From positions 1-14,937 of the forward strand of contig DBMN01000229.1 in NCBI GenBank assembly GCA_002298965.1: a DNA stretch of 14,937 nucleotides. The letters run 5' to 3'. The position numbers and the translations under genes are program-made. The notes below the pieces were generated by a model. That model did not search any database, was not told the origin of the DNA, and worked only from the letters and a program-made list of their open reading frames with translations. Each line of letters begins with the position of its first letter. Positions within the stretch are counted from its first letter, which is position 1. Below, in pieces: positions 1 to 5,911 of the stretch. This stretch comes from Rhizobiales bacterium UBA697. GTDB taxonomy: Bacteria > Pseudomonadota > Alphaproteobacteria > Rhizobiales > Ancalomicrobiaceae.

Positions 1-153
1 GCGCAGCGGCGCCGGGTCGAAGTCGACGATCGCCACGAGATCGGCCGCGGCCTCGATGCGGGCGATCGCGCCTTCCGCGACCGACACGGCCGTCTCGCGG
101 CCCGCGCGGACGGCTTCGGCGACGGCAGCGGCATCGGGCGCGGATCGGGTCAC
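1..153 (-). CDS. Amidase signature family protein, N-terminal fragment (cut by window edge)
   Basis: Only the first 51 codons are visible; the rest lies beyond the left edge. The fragment starts at a GTG codon at 153, 17 bases after the stop of the racemase-like gene, with a modest GAGAGG Shine-Dalgarno-like stretch before it. The visible residues include AVRAGRETAVSVAEGAIARI followed by a stretch ending in IVDFDPAPLR. This resembles the N-terminal helix region of GatA/AtzE-type amidases, in which a Val-Arg-Ala-Gly turn leads into a helix with an Ala-Arg-Ile-Glu pattern. The Ser-Ser-Lys catalytic triad would lie outside the window, so activity cannot be judged. As the last visible gene of the leftward transporter operon, it may cleave an amide or carbamoyl product of the hydantoinase. 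The family call rests on N-terminal similarity alone. Confidence 0.6.
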   Translation of the reverse strand, partial: MTRSAPDAAAVAEAVRAGRETAVSVAEGAIARIEAAADLVAIVDFDPAPLR

Positions 154-170
154 GGCGGCTCGCCTCTCGG

Positions 171-899
171 TCAGGGAAGGTCGCGGAAGAGCGAGCCCCA
201 GCCGGCGACGCGGCTCGGGTCGACGCCGGCGAGCTTCAGGCTCTTCCAGACGACGGTCGAGATGGAATCGTAGATCGGCAGGCCGATCTCCGCCTCCAGC
301 GCCTCGACCAGCGGGGCGCCGCGCATGTTGGTGCAGATGATGGCGATCGCCTCCGGCCGGTCGGCGGCGACCTCGCGCACCAGGCGTGCGATCGTGTCCG
401 CATCGATCTCGGAGAAGGTGAAGTTGTCGCGGATGCCGAGGTGGCGCTCGGCGCCGCAGGCGATGCCGAGGCCCTCGTAGTTGCCGATGATCTTCGCCTG
501 GACGTCGTCGAGATAGGGCGTGACGTAGCCGAGCCGGCGGACGCCGCGGGTCTCGAGGATCTCGTTCAGCGCCAGCATCGAGGTGGTGGCGCGGATGCCG
601 GTCGCCGCCTCGATGCGCTCGATCAGGCGATGGTCGGCGTCGAAGCCGAGCCAGCCGGACGAGGTGCCGTTCCAGCCGATCACGTCGACCTTGGCATGGG
701 CGAGGAGCTCGGCGGCGCGCAGGATCTCGCTGTCGTCGAACTGCGACAGCGCCTCGCGGGAGAGCGCGATCTCGGTCACCTTGAAGCGGCCGAAATGGGC
801 GGAGACTTCCGGCAGGCCCGCCACCATCGCCTGGGTCACCGGCTCGAGCACGGTGTTGGAGGAGGGCGTGAGCATGCCGAGAAGGACACGTCGGGTCAT
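171..899 (-). CDS. Asp/Glu racemase superfamily enzyme, arylmalonate decarboxylase/maleate isomerase-like
   Basis: A 242-residue cytoplasmic protein of the usual family length. The start LLGMLTPSSNTVLEP (residues 6-20) is typical of the maleate isomerase/arylmalonate decarboxylase (AMDase) branch. These enzymes do cofactor-free chemistry next to a carboxylate, using one or two cysteines. The first catalytic position lies in WNGTSSGW (76-83): the cysteine expected in racemases and maleate isomerase is Gly78, as in Bordetella AMDase, which has MGTS there. The second position keeps Cys189 in AIIC-TNMRG. The C-terminal WKSLKLAG also matches AMDase in position. A single-cysteine Gly/Cys site points to decarboxylation or one-sided proton transfer rather than two-base racemisation. 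The ATG at 899 is 38 bases after the ATPase stop, with only a weak GGAA ribosome site. A candidate regulator site lies in that gap. The substrate is unknown; hydantoin racemase is less likely given the missing cysteine. Confidence 0.82.
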   Translation of the reverse strand: MTRRVLLGMLTPSSNTVLEPVTQAMVAGLPEVSAHFGRFKVTEIALSREALSQFDDSEILRAAELLAHAKVDVIGWNGTSSGWLGFDADHRLIERIEAATGIRATTSMLALNEILETRGVRRLGYVTPYLDDVQAKIIGNYEGLGIACGAERHLGIRDNFTFSEIDADTIARLVREVAADRPEAIAIICTNMRGAPLVEALEAEIGLPIYDSISTVVWKSLKLAGVDPSRVAGWGSLFRDLP

Positions 900-906
900 C
901 GATCGG

Positions 907-919
907 TTCCGTATGCGAT
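907..919. promoter_or_regulatory. Possible half-operator upstream of the racemase-like gene
   Basis: The 13-mer TTCCGTATGCGAT matches 12 of 13 bases of 3622-3634, the right half of the palindrome in the divergent control region. It lies in the 38-base gap just before the racemase-like start codon. Seen directly: the shared 13-mer. Inferred: it could bind the GntR regulator encoded at 3719, giving a secondary control point inside the operon. The other half of the palindrome is not preserved here. Confidence 0.3.
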
Positions 920-937
920 GGGAGGACGGAGAAGGCG

Positions 938-1711
938 TCAGGCGGCGGCGGTCTCGGCCGGGGCCGAGCGCAGCAGCGACAGGATGTGGCGCTTGACGTC
1001 GTTGAAGTGCGGCGAGGTGATATCGCGCGGACGCGGCAGGTCGATCTCCAGCACCTCGGCGATGCGGCCCGGCCGCGCCGACATGACGACGACGCGGTCG
1101 CCCAGCGTCAGGGCCTCGTCGATGCCGTGGGTGACGAAGACGATGGTGCCCTGGCTCTTCTCCCAGATGCGCAGCAGCTCGGTCTGCATGTCCATGCGGG
1201 TCTGCTCGTCGAGCGCACCGAAGGGTTCGTCCATCAGGATCACGCCGGGGTTCATCAGCAGCGCCCGGGCGATGCCGACGCGCTGGTTCATGCCGCCGGA
1301 GAGTTCGGCGGGATAGTGGTTCTCGAAGCCGGTCAGGCCGACGAGATCGATGTAGATCTGCGCCTGTTCCCGCCTGATCGCCTTCATCGCGCCGCGCATC
1401 TTCAGATGGAAGGCGACGTTCTCCCACACCGGCAGCCAGGGCATCAGATTGGCCTGCTGGAAGACGACGCCGCGATCGGCGCCGGGGCCGGTCACCGCCT
1501 CGCCGTCGACGGTGATGCTCCCGCTCGTCGGCTTCTCGAAGCCGGCGATCATGTTGAGCAGGGTCGACTTGCCGCAGCCCGAGGGGCCGAGCAGGCAGAC
1601 GAAGTCGTTGCGCTTCACCTCGAGGCTCACCTCGGCCAGCGCCGTGACCTCGCGGCCGCGCGCCTTGTCGGCATAGACCTTGGAAACGCCGTCGATCAGG
1701 ATGTTGCTCAT
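938..1711 (-). CDS. ABC transporter ATP-binding protein (SsuB/TauB/NrtD type)
   Basis: A 257-residue ATPase that would sit on the cytoplasmic face of an importer. Walker A is GPSGCGKST at 42-50, the Q-loop lies at 85-86 (VFQQ), the signature is LSGGMNQR at 137-144, Walker B is VILMDEP at 157-163 and the switch histidine is H195 in VFVTHGIDEA. The order and spacing fit the taurine/sulfonate/nitrate subfamily. The signature has Asn142 where this subfamily usually has Arg or Gln, a mild variation. The ATG at 1711 is 3 bases after the permease stop, so the two are almost certainly translationally coupled. The ATPase subfamily does not fix the substrate; its companions suggest an organic nitrogen compound. 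Confidence 0.95.
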   Translation of the reverse strand: MSNILIDGVSKVYADKARGREVTALAEVSLEVKRNDFVCLLGPSGCGKSTLLNMIAGFEKPTSGSITVDGEAVTGPGADRGVVFQQANLMPWLPVWENVAFHLKMRGAMKAIRREQAQIYIDLVGLTGFENHYPAELSGGMNQRVGIARALLMNPGVILMDEPFGALDEQTRMDMQTELLRIWEKSQGTIVFVTHGIDEALTLGDRVVVMSARPGRIAEVLEIDLPRPRDITSPHFNDVKRHILSLLRSAPAETAAA

Positions 1712-1714
1712 GTC

Positions 1715-2521
1715 TCAGCCCTCGCCCTGCAGAGTGGTGCCGCGCTGCCAGTGGAGCGTGCGGGCCATGACGGCGCGGATGGCGAGGTCGCTCAGGTAGC
1801 CGAGCAGACCGATCGAGGCCATGGCCGCGATGACGATGTCGTAGCGCAGGAAGTAGTAGCTGTCCCAAAGGACGTAGCCGACGCCGCTCTTCACCGCGAC
1901 CATCTCGGCCGTCACCGTCAGCATCCAGGCCGAGCCGATGGCGATGCGCAGGCCTGCGAAGATCGACGGCATCGCCGCCGGCAGCACGATGTGGCGCAGC
2001 AGGCGGCGCTGGTCGGCGCCCGCCATGGCACCGGCGCGGATCAGGTTGCGGTCGACCGTCTTCACCCCGTGGATGGTGTTGAGCAGCACGGGGAAGAAGG
2101 CGCCGAGGAACACCAGGAAGATCGCCGGCTTGTCGGCGATGCCGAACCAGATGATGGCGAGCGGGATCCACGACACCGGCGGGATCGGCCGCAGCATCTG
2201 CAGCGTCGGCTCGATCGTCACCTCGACGAGGCGCGACCAGCCGATCGCCACGCCGAGCACCACCCCGACGAGGGAGGCGAGCGCGAAGCCCGCCGCCACC
2301 CGCCAGGCGCTCGAGGCGGCGTCCTGGATCCAGTGCCCGGTGTAGCTCTGGGTGTTGCCGTCGATGCCGAAGACCCAGTCGGCCCAGGCGACGGTGACGG
2401 CGGACGGCGCCGGAAGCAGGGCGGGCGGCAGCGCCCCCGACCGGGAGAAGATCTCCCAGCCGACGAGGATCAGGACCGGAACGACGAAGCGTTCGGGTCG
2501 GAGGGCGAGGATCTTGCGCAT
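1715..2521 (-). CDS. ABC transporter permease (SsuC/TauC type)
   Basis: A 268-residue inner-membrane protein with about six hydrophobic segments, the first near residues 12-26. RPIPPVSWIPLAIIWFG (111-127) and TAEMVAVKSGVGYVLWDS (204-221) are hallmark stretches of sulfonate/taurine/nitrate-type permeases. The coupling (EAA) loop lies at about 163-185, ending in HIVLPAAMP, and would dock on the ATPase. The ATG at 2521 is chosen because AAGGAG precedes it by about 8 bases and the membrane segment follows directly. An upstream in-frame start at 2653 would add 44 low-complexity Ser/Arg/Pro residues and overlap the binding-protein gene. The gap to the binding protein is 22 bases, consistent with one operon. 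One permease gene implies a homodimer. Confidence 0.94.
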   Translation of the reverse strand: MRKILALRPERFVVPVLILVGWEIFSRSGALPPALLPAPSAVTVAWADWVFGIDGNTQSYTGHWIQDAASSAWRVAAGFALASLVGVVLGVAIGWSRLVEVTIEPTLQMLRPIPPVSWIPLAIIWFGIADKPAIFLVFLGAFFPVLLNTIHGVKTVDRNLIRAGAMAGADQRRLLRHIVLPAAMPSIFAGLRIAIGSAWMLTVTAEMVAVKSGVGYVLWDSYYFLRYDIVIAAMASIGLLGYLSDLAIRAVMARTLHWQRGTTLQGEG

Positions 2522-2543
2522 GCCGTCCGCTCCTTGAGGCCGA

Positions 2544-3548
2544 TCACCAGCCGAGTTCGGTCTTGGGCTTGCCGGTCGCCGCTTCGAGGAAGCGGAAGTC
2601 CATGTGGTCCTGGACCGGGCCGGAGACGTCGTTCTGGATGTACTTGAGGTCACGCATCATGTCGGCGATGGCGACGGCCGAGGCGCGGTGCATCAGCGGG
2701 TCGGGATAGAGGTTGGCGATGGCGCCCTCGGCGACCGCCTTGTCGAGGCCGGTGACCGACGAGATCGTGCTCGCCCACAGCGCATGATCCTTGTCGAGCG
2801 CGTCGTCGAGCCTGACCACCGCGCGCACGGCGCTCTCCACCGCCTTGGGCTTGTCCTTCACCACGTCGGAACGGGTGACGATGAGGTTGGTGAGCTTGCC
2901 GGCCGCCTGATCGTAGGGGAAGCCGAAGAGCTTGGCGGCCTTGGCCTGGAGGATCTGGGTGGCGAAGGGCTCGACCGTGCAGATCAGCTCGATCTCGCCG
3001 CGGCGCAGCGCCTGGATGTGGTCCGACGGGTTGGGGATGTTGACGAACTGGACGTCCTTGTTCGGATCGATCCCCTGCTTGGCGAGCGCGCCGCGCATGT
3101 GGATGTCCTGGGCATTGCCGCGCGAGGCGGCGACGCGGAAGGGCTTGCCCTCGGCCTTGTACTTGGCGATCAGCGCCTTGAGGCCGGCCCAATCGCCCTC
3201 GGCGACGGGCAGGTCGTTCTGCACGACGATGGTCGAGCCGCCTGAGATCTGGCCGGAGACGGCGACGAGGTCGAAGCCCTTGTCGAGGCCGGTGACGTAA
3301 TGGAGGTAGGTCACCTGGGCGACGTCGATGCTCTTCGAAAGGAGCGCCGTCAGCACGTCGTTGCCGGTGTTGAAGCCCATGGCCTCCACCGTGGCGCCCT
3401 CGGTGTATTTCGGCAGCAGCGACATCGGCACGCAGTGCGCGCACTTGGCGTAGCCGACCTTGATGGCGTCGTCGGCGAGGGCCGGGGTGCCGGTGAGCCC
3501 GGCGACCACGAGGGCCATCGCTGCGAGGCGGGAGAACAGGGTCTTCAT
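2544..3548 (-). CDS. ABC transporter periplasmic substrate-binding protein (NMT1/SsuA family)
   Basis: A 334-residue binding protein, first gene of the leftward operon. Residues 1-25 form a Sec signal peptide (MKTLFSRLAA, hydrophobic core, ALA cleavage site before DD). The mature protein begins with the usual first strand, DDAIKVGYA. Later landmarks are GNDVLTALLSKSIDVAQV and VNIPNPSDHIQALRRGEIEL, typical of the NMT1/SsuA/TauA fold, in which two lobes close on the ligand. Unusually, strand 1 is followed by a CAHC pair (Cys36 and Cys39), at the position where ligand-contacting residues often sit in this fold. The ATG at 3548 is preferred over a GTG 9 bases upstream because AGGAG (3557-3561) lies 8 bases before it and overlaps that GTG. 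The ligand is unknown; the catabolic neighbours suggest a cyclic ureide, pyrimidine or similar compound. Confidence 0.93.
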   Translation of the reverse strand: MKTLFSRLAAMALVVAGLTGTPALADDAIKVGYAKCAHCVPMSLLPKYTEGATVEAMGFNTGNDVLTALLSKSIDVAQVTYLHYVTGLDKGFDLVAVSGQISGGSTIVVQNDLPVAEGDWAGLKALIAKYKAEGKPFRVAASRGNAQDIHMRGALAKQGIDPNKDVQFVNIPNPSDHIQALRRGEIELICTVEPFATQILQAKAAKLFGFPYDQAAGKLTNLIVTRSDVVKDKPKAVESAVRAVVRLDDALDKDHALWASTISSVTGLDKAVAEGAIANLYPDPLMHRASAVAIADMMRDLKYIQNDVSGPVQDHMDFRFLEAATGKPKTELGW

Positions 3549-3616
3549 GGACAGCACTCCTGTGAAAGCGGTGTCGATCGCGGCGCACCGACGGGAGCGC
3601 CAGGGGATGCGGGATT

Positions 3617-3633
3617 TCGCATTCGGTATGCGA
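3617..3633. promoter_or_regulatory. Perfect palindrome in divergent control region, candidate GntR operator
   Basis: TCGCAT, a 5-base spacer and ATGCGA form a perfect 6-5-6 inverted repeat. It lies 69 bases upstream of the binding-protein start and 86 upstream of the regulator start. The size and symmetry suit a dimeric winged-helix regulator, and the divergent neighbour encodes one. Regulation is inferred. A near copy of the right half lies at 907-919. Confidence 0.5.
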
Positions 3634-3638
3634 TTTTT

Positions 3639-3667
3639 CTTTTATCGAGTGTTATCTGAGATATAAT
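3639..3667 (+). promoter_or_regulatory. Putative promoter of the GntR-amidohydrolase-hydantoinase operon
   Basis: A consensus -10 hexamer TATAAT lies at 3662-3667 in a short AT-rich island within otherwise GC-rich DNA. The -35 is poor (TTTTAT at 3640-3645, spacer 16). The start point would fall near 3674, giving a leader of about 45 bases. The -10 lies inside a second inverted repeat, ATATA (3661-3665) and TATAT (3671-3675), whose centre is 43 bases from that of the 3617-3633 palindrome. No convincing leftward promoter for the binding-protein gene was recognised, although one must lie in 3549-3718. Confidence 0.45.
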
Positions 3668-3675
3668 GCCTATAT
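3661..3675. repeat. Inverted repeat overlapping the putative -10 element
   Basis: ATATA and TATAT arms surround a 5-base spacer (ATGCC). The 5-base spacer matches that of the palindrome at 3617-3633, though the arm sequences differ. The centres are 43 bases apart, about four helical turns, which would allow binding on one DNA face. Short AT arms can arise by chance around a -10 box. Confidence 0.3.
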
Positions 3676-3718
3676 TGATTTTTGAGAAAGCCACTTCTGT
3701 GGGCGAAAGAGGGCGCAA

Positions 3719-4501
3719 ATGCCGAAATTTGAGGCAGCCGAGAATACTGCCGAGCGGGTGGGCGATCGTCCCAAGGCGCGCTACAAGTTCCAGCCCGGGC
3801 GGCTGAAACTCTCCGCCGCCGACGCGCGCCAGCCGCTGGCGACGGCGTCGCTGCACGATCAGTTGGTCGCCCGCCTGCGCGAGATGGTGCTTGAGGGCGA
3901 AGTGGCGCCGGGCACGCCGCTGCCGGAGAAGATGCTGTGCGACACGTTCGGCGTGTCGCGCACGCCGTTGCGCGAAGCCTTCAAGGTGCTGGCGACCGAG
4001 GGGCTGATGGAACTGCGCCCGCATCGCACGCCGATCGTCACCCCGGTCGACCGCGACGAGATCGCCGCCGTCTTCGAGGTGTCGATCGCCCTCGACCGGC
4101 TCTCCGCCGGTCTCGCCTGCGCCCGGGCGACGCTGGCCGAGCGCGCCGCCCTCGACGCCCTGCATGCCGATCTCGCCGAGCACCACCGCACCGGCGATCG
4201 GCGCGCCTATTTCCGCCGCAACCAGGAGATCCACGCCGAGATCGTCCGTCTCGCCGGCAATCCCGTGCTGACCGCGACCTGGACGTCGCTCTCCTCCAAG
4301 ATCCGCCGCGCCCGCGCCCAGGCCAACTACGTCGGCGGGCGCTGGGAGGAATCCTTCGACGAACACGAGGTCTTCATGGCGCATTTCCGCCGGGCCGACA
4401 GCGCGGCCTTCGCCGAGGCCATGGCCACCCACACCCGCATGACCGCCGCCGCCGTTCTCGCCGGCCTCGACGCAGCCGCCCCGACCGGAGGTGCCGCATG
4501 A
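3719..4501 (+). CDS. GntR family transcriptional regulator, FadR/FCD subfamily
   Basis: A 260-residue regulator. The winged helix-turn-helix spans about 45-110: LHDQLVARLREMVLEGEVAPG, then a recognition helix in GVSRTPLREAFKVLATEG (78-95), then a wing ending near TPIVTPV. The all-helical FCD ligand domain follows (about 115-250). Likely metal/ligand positions by family spacing are Asn168, His172, His216 and His238; the first is more often Asp. The first 40 residues are a charged extension with no clear fold. The ATG at 3719 has AGAGGG 5 bases upstream. The stop overlaps the next start (ATGA at 4498-4501), so it is co-translated with the amidohydrolase. It probably controls both divergent operons in response to a carboxylate-like pathway intermediate, since FCD domains usually bind organic acids. 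Whether it represses or activates is not visible. Confidence 0.93.
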   Translation: MPKFEAAENTAERVGDRPKARYKFQPGRLKLSAADARQPLATASLHDQLVARLREMVLEGEVAPGTPLPEKMLCDTFGVSRTPLREAFKVLATEGLMELRPHRTPIVTPVDRDEIAAVFEVSIALDRLSAGLACARATLAERAALDALHADLAEHHRTGDRRAYFRRNQEIHAEIVRLAGNPVLTATWTSLSSKIRRARAQANYVGGRWEESFDEHEVFMAHFRRADSAAFAEAMATHTRMTAAAVLAGLDAAAPTGGAA

Positions 4502-5865
4502 CCGATCCGACCGCCGCCCCGCGCCCCTGCGATCTCGTGATCCGGGCGCGGGTCGCCTTTCTCCTCGACGACGCCGGCACCGTGCTCGGCGATGCCGCCG
4601 TCGCCGTCGTCGCCGACCGCATCGTCGCCGTCGGCCCGGCCGCCGAGATCGAGGCGGCGTGGATGCCGGCCCGGCGCCTCGGCTCGTCGCGCCACCTGCT
4701 GATGCCGGGGCTCGTCAACACCCACAACCACACGCCGCTGATGATCGTGCGCGGCATGGTCGAGGACCTGAGCTTCGCCCCCGCCTACACGCCCGGCATC
4801 CCGCAGGGCGACGCACTCGCCTTCGAGGAGGCCCATGCGCTGGCGAGGCTCGGCGTCTTCGAGCTGCTGCGTTTCGGCTCGACCACGATCGTCGACTTCT
4901 ACCGCCACCCGGAAGCGTTGGCGCGTGCGGCCGAGGAGGCGGGCCTGCGCGCCTTCGTCGGCGGGCGCATCATGGATGCCGACAACGAAGCCCTCGCCCG
5001 CGGTGAATGGCACGCCGACGCGGCCCGCGGTCGCGCGACGCTCGCCGAGGCGATGGACGTGGTCGAGCGGCGGCGCGCGCCGGACTCGCTGGTCACCCCG
5101 ATTCTCGGCCCGCATGCGCCCGACACCTGTTCGCCCGATCTGCTGCGCGAGGTCGCGACCCTCGCGGGGGAGCGGGATCTGATCCTCCATACCCATCTCC
5201 ATCAGTCGCCGATGGAGGTCGAGGCCGTTCTCGCCCGCGACGGGCGCCGTCCGGTCGAGCTGTTGGAGGAGGTCGGCCTACTCGGTCCCCGGCTCGTCGC
5301 CGGCCACTGCATCCACATGAGCGACGCCGACATCGCCCGTTTCGGCCGCTCCGGGTCGCACGTCGCCCACGTTCCGGTCGGCAATGCCGCTCACGGTTCG
5401 GTCGCGCCGATCCTCGCCCACGAGGCGGCGGGTGCCGGCATCACGCTCGCCACCGACACCAAGTCGGGCGACATGTTCGAGGCGATGCGCATGGCGCTCG
5501 CCGCCACCCGCATCCGCGGCGGCGGCTTCGTCAGGAACGCCGCCGACGTGCTCGGCTGGGCGACCCGCGGCGGCGCGAAGGCGCTCGGTCTCGCCGACGA
5601 GATCGGCCGGCTCGCGGTCGGCCGCAAGGCCGATCTCCTGCTGCTCGACGCGCGCCAGCCGAACCTCGCGCCCCTCGTCGACGGACCCGGCCTCCTGGTC
5701 CACTCGGCCAACGGAGCGGCGGTCGACACCGTCGTGGTCGACGGCCGCGTCCTGCTCGAGGGCGGACGGCCGACCCTCTTCGACGGCGACGAGGTCGTCG
5801 CCACCGCCGAGACCGTGGCGCGCGCCCTGTGGCGCCGCCACGGCCATACCCCGCTCATCGCCTGA
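4498..5865 (+). CDS. TRZ/ATZ-family amidohydrolase (deaminase/chlorohydrolase-like)
   Basis: A 455-residue metal-dependent hydrolase of the COG0402 type, which includes S-adenosylhomocysteine/methylthioadenosine deaminases, guanine deaminase and triazine hydrolases. The expected motifs appear in order: LVNTHNHTPL with metal ligands H76 and H78, GPHAPDT (H206), HTHLHQS with metal ligand H233, GHCIHMSD with H270, and ATDT with Asp320. The N- and C-terminal beta segments (13-70 and 375-420, including VGRKADLLLLD) form the usual composite beta-sandwich. Most family members have Glu three residues after H233 (HTHLxE); here it is Gln236, so proton shuttling or substrate choice may differ. It overlaps the regulator gene by 4 bases and precedes the hydantoinase by 46. 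The inferred role is to deaminate a ring nitrogen compound to a hydantoin- or dihydropyrimidine-like substrate for that enzyme. The true substrate is unknown. Confidence 0.9.
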   Translation: MTDPTAAPRPCDLVIRARVAFLLDDAGTVLGDAAVAVVADRIVAVGPAAEIEAAWMPARRLGSSRHLLMPGLVNTHNHTPLMIVRGMVEDLSFAPAYTPGIPQGDALAFEEAHALARLGVFELLRFGSTTIVDFYRHPEALARAAEEAGLRAFVGGRIMDADNEALARGEWHADAARGRATLAEAMDVVERRRAPDSLVTPILGPHAPDTCSPDLLREVATLAGERDLILHTHLHQSPMEVEAVLARDGRRPVELLEEVGLLGPRLVAGHCIHMSDADIARFGRSGSHVAHVPVGNAAHGSVAPILAHEAAGAGITLATDTKSGDMFEAMRMALAATRIRGGGFVRNAADVLGWATRGGAKALGLADEIGRLAVGRKADLLLLDARQPNLAPLVDGPGLLVHSANGAAVDTVVVDGRVLLEGGRPTLFDGDEVVATAETVARALWRRHGHTPLIA

Positions 5866-5911
5866 GACCCTCGCCCGCGGCCCGACCGCCCTCCCCGGAA
5901 GGAGACGAGAC

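Noticed and set aside
171..899. Naming the racemase-superfamily gene maleate isomerase or hydantoin racemase
   Set aside because: The first catalytic cysteine is absent (Gly78), so a two-cysteine mechanism is not supported.
2522..2653. Longer N-terminus for the permease starting at 2653
   Set aside because: Adds a Ser/Arg/Pro-rich stretch, overlaps the binding-protein gene and ignores the AAGGAG before 2521.
3549..3557. GTG start at 3557 for the binding protein
   Set aside because: The codon overlaps the AGGAG ribosome site serving the ATG at 3548, and that ATG begins a standard signal peptide.
3675..3703. TTGATT at 3675 as the -35 of the regulator promoter
   Set aside because: The matching -10 position (3698-3703) reads TGTGGG, which is not a plausible -10; TATAAT at 3662 is far better.
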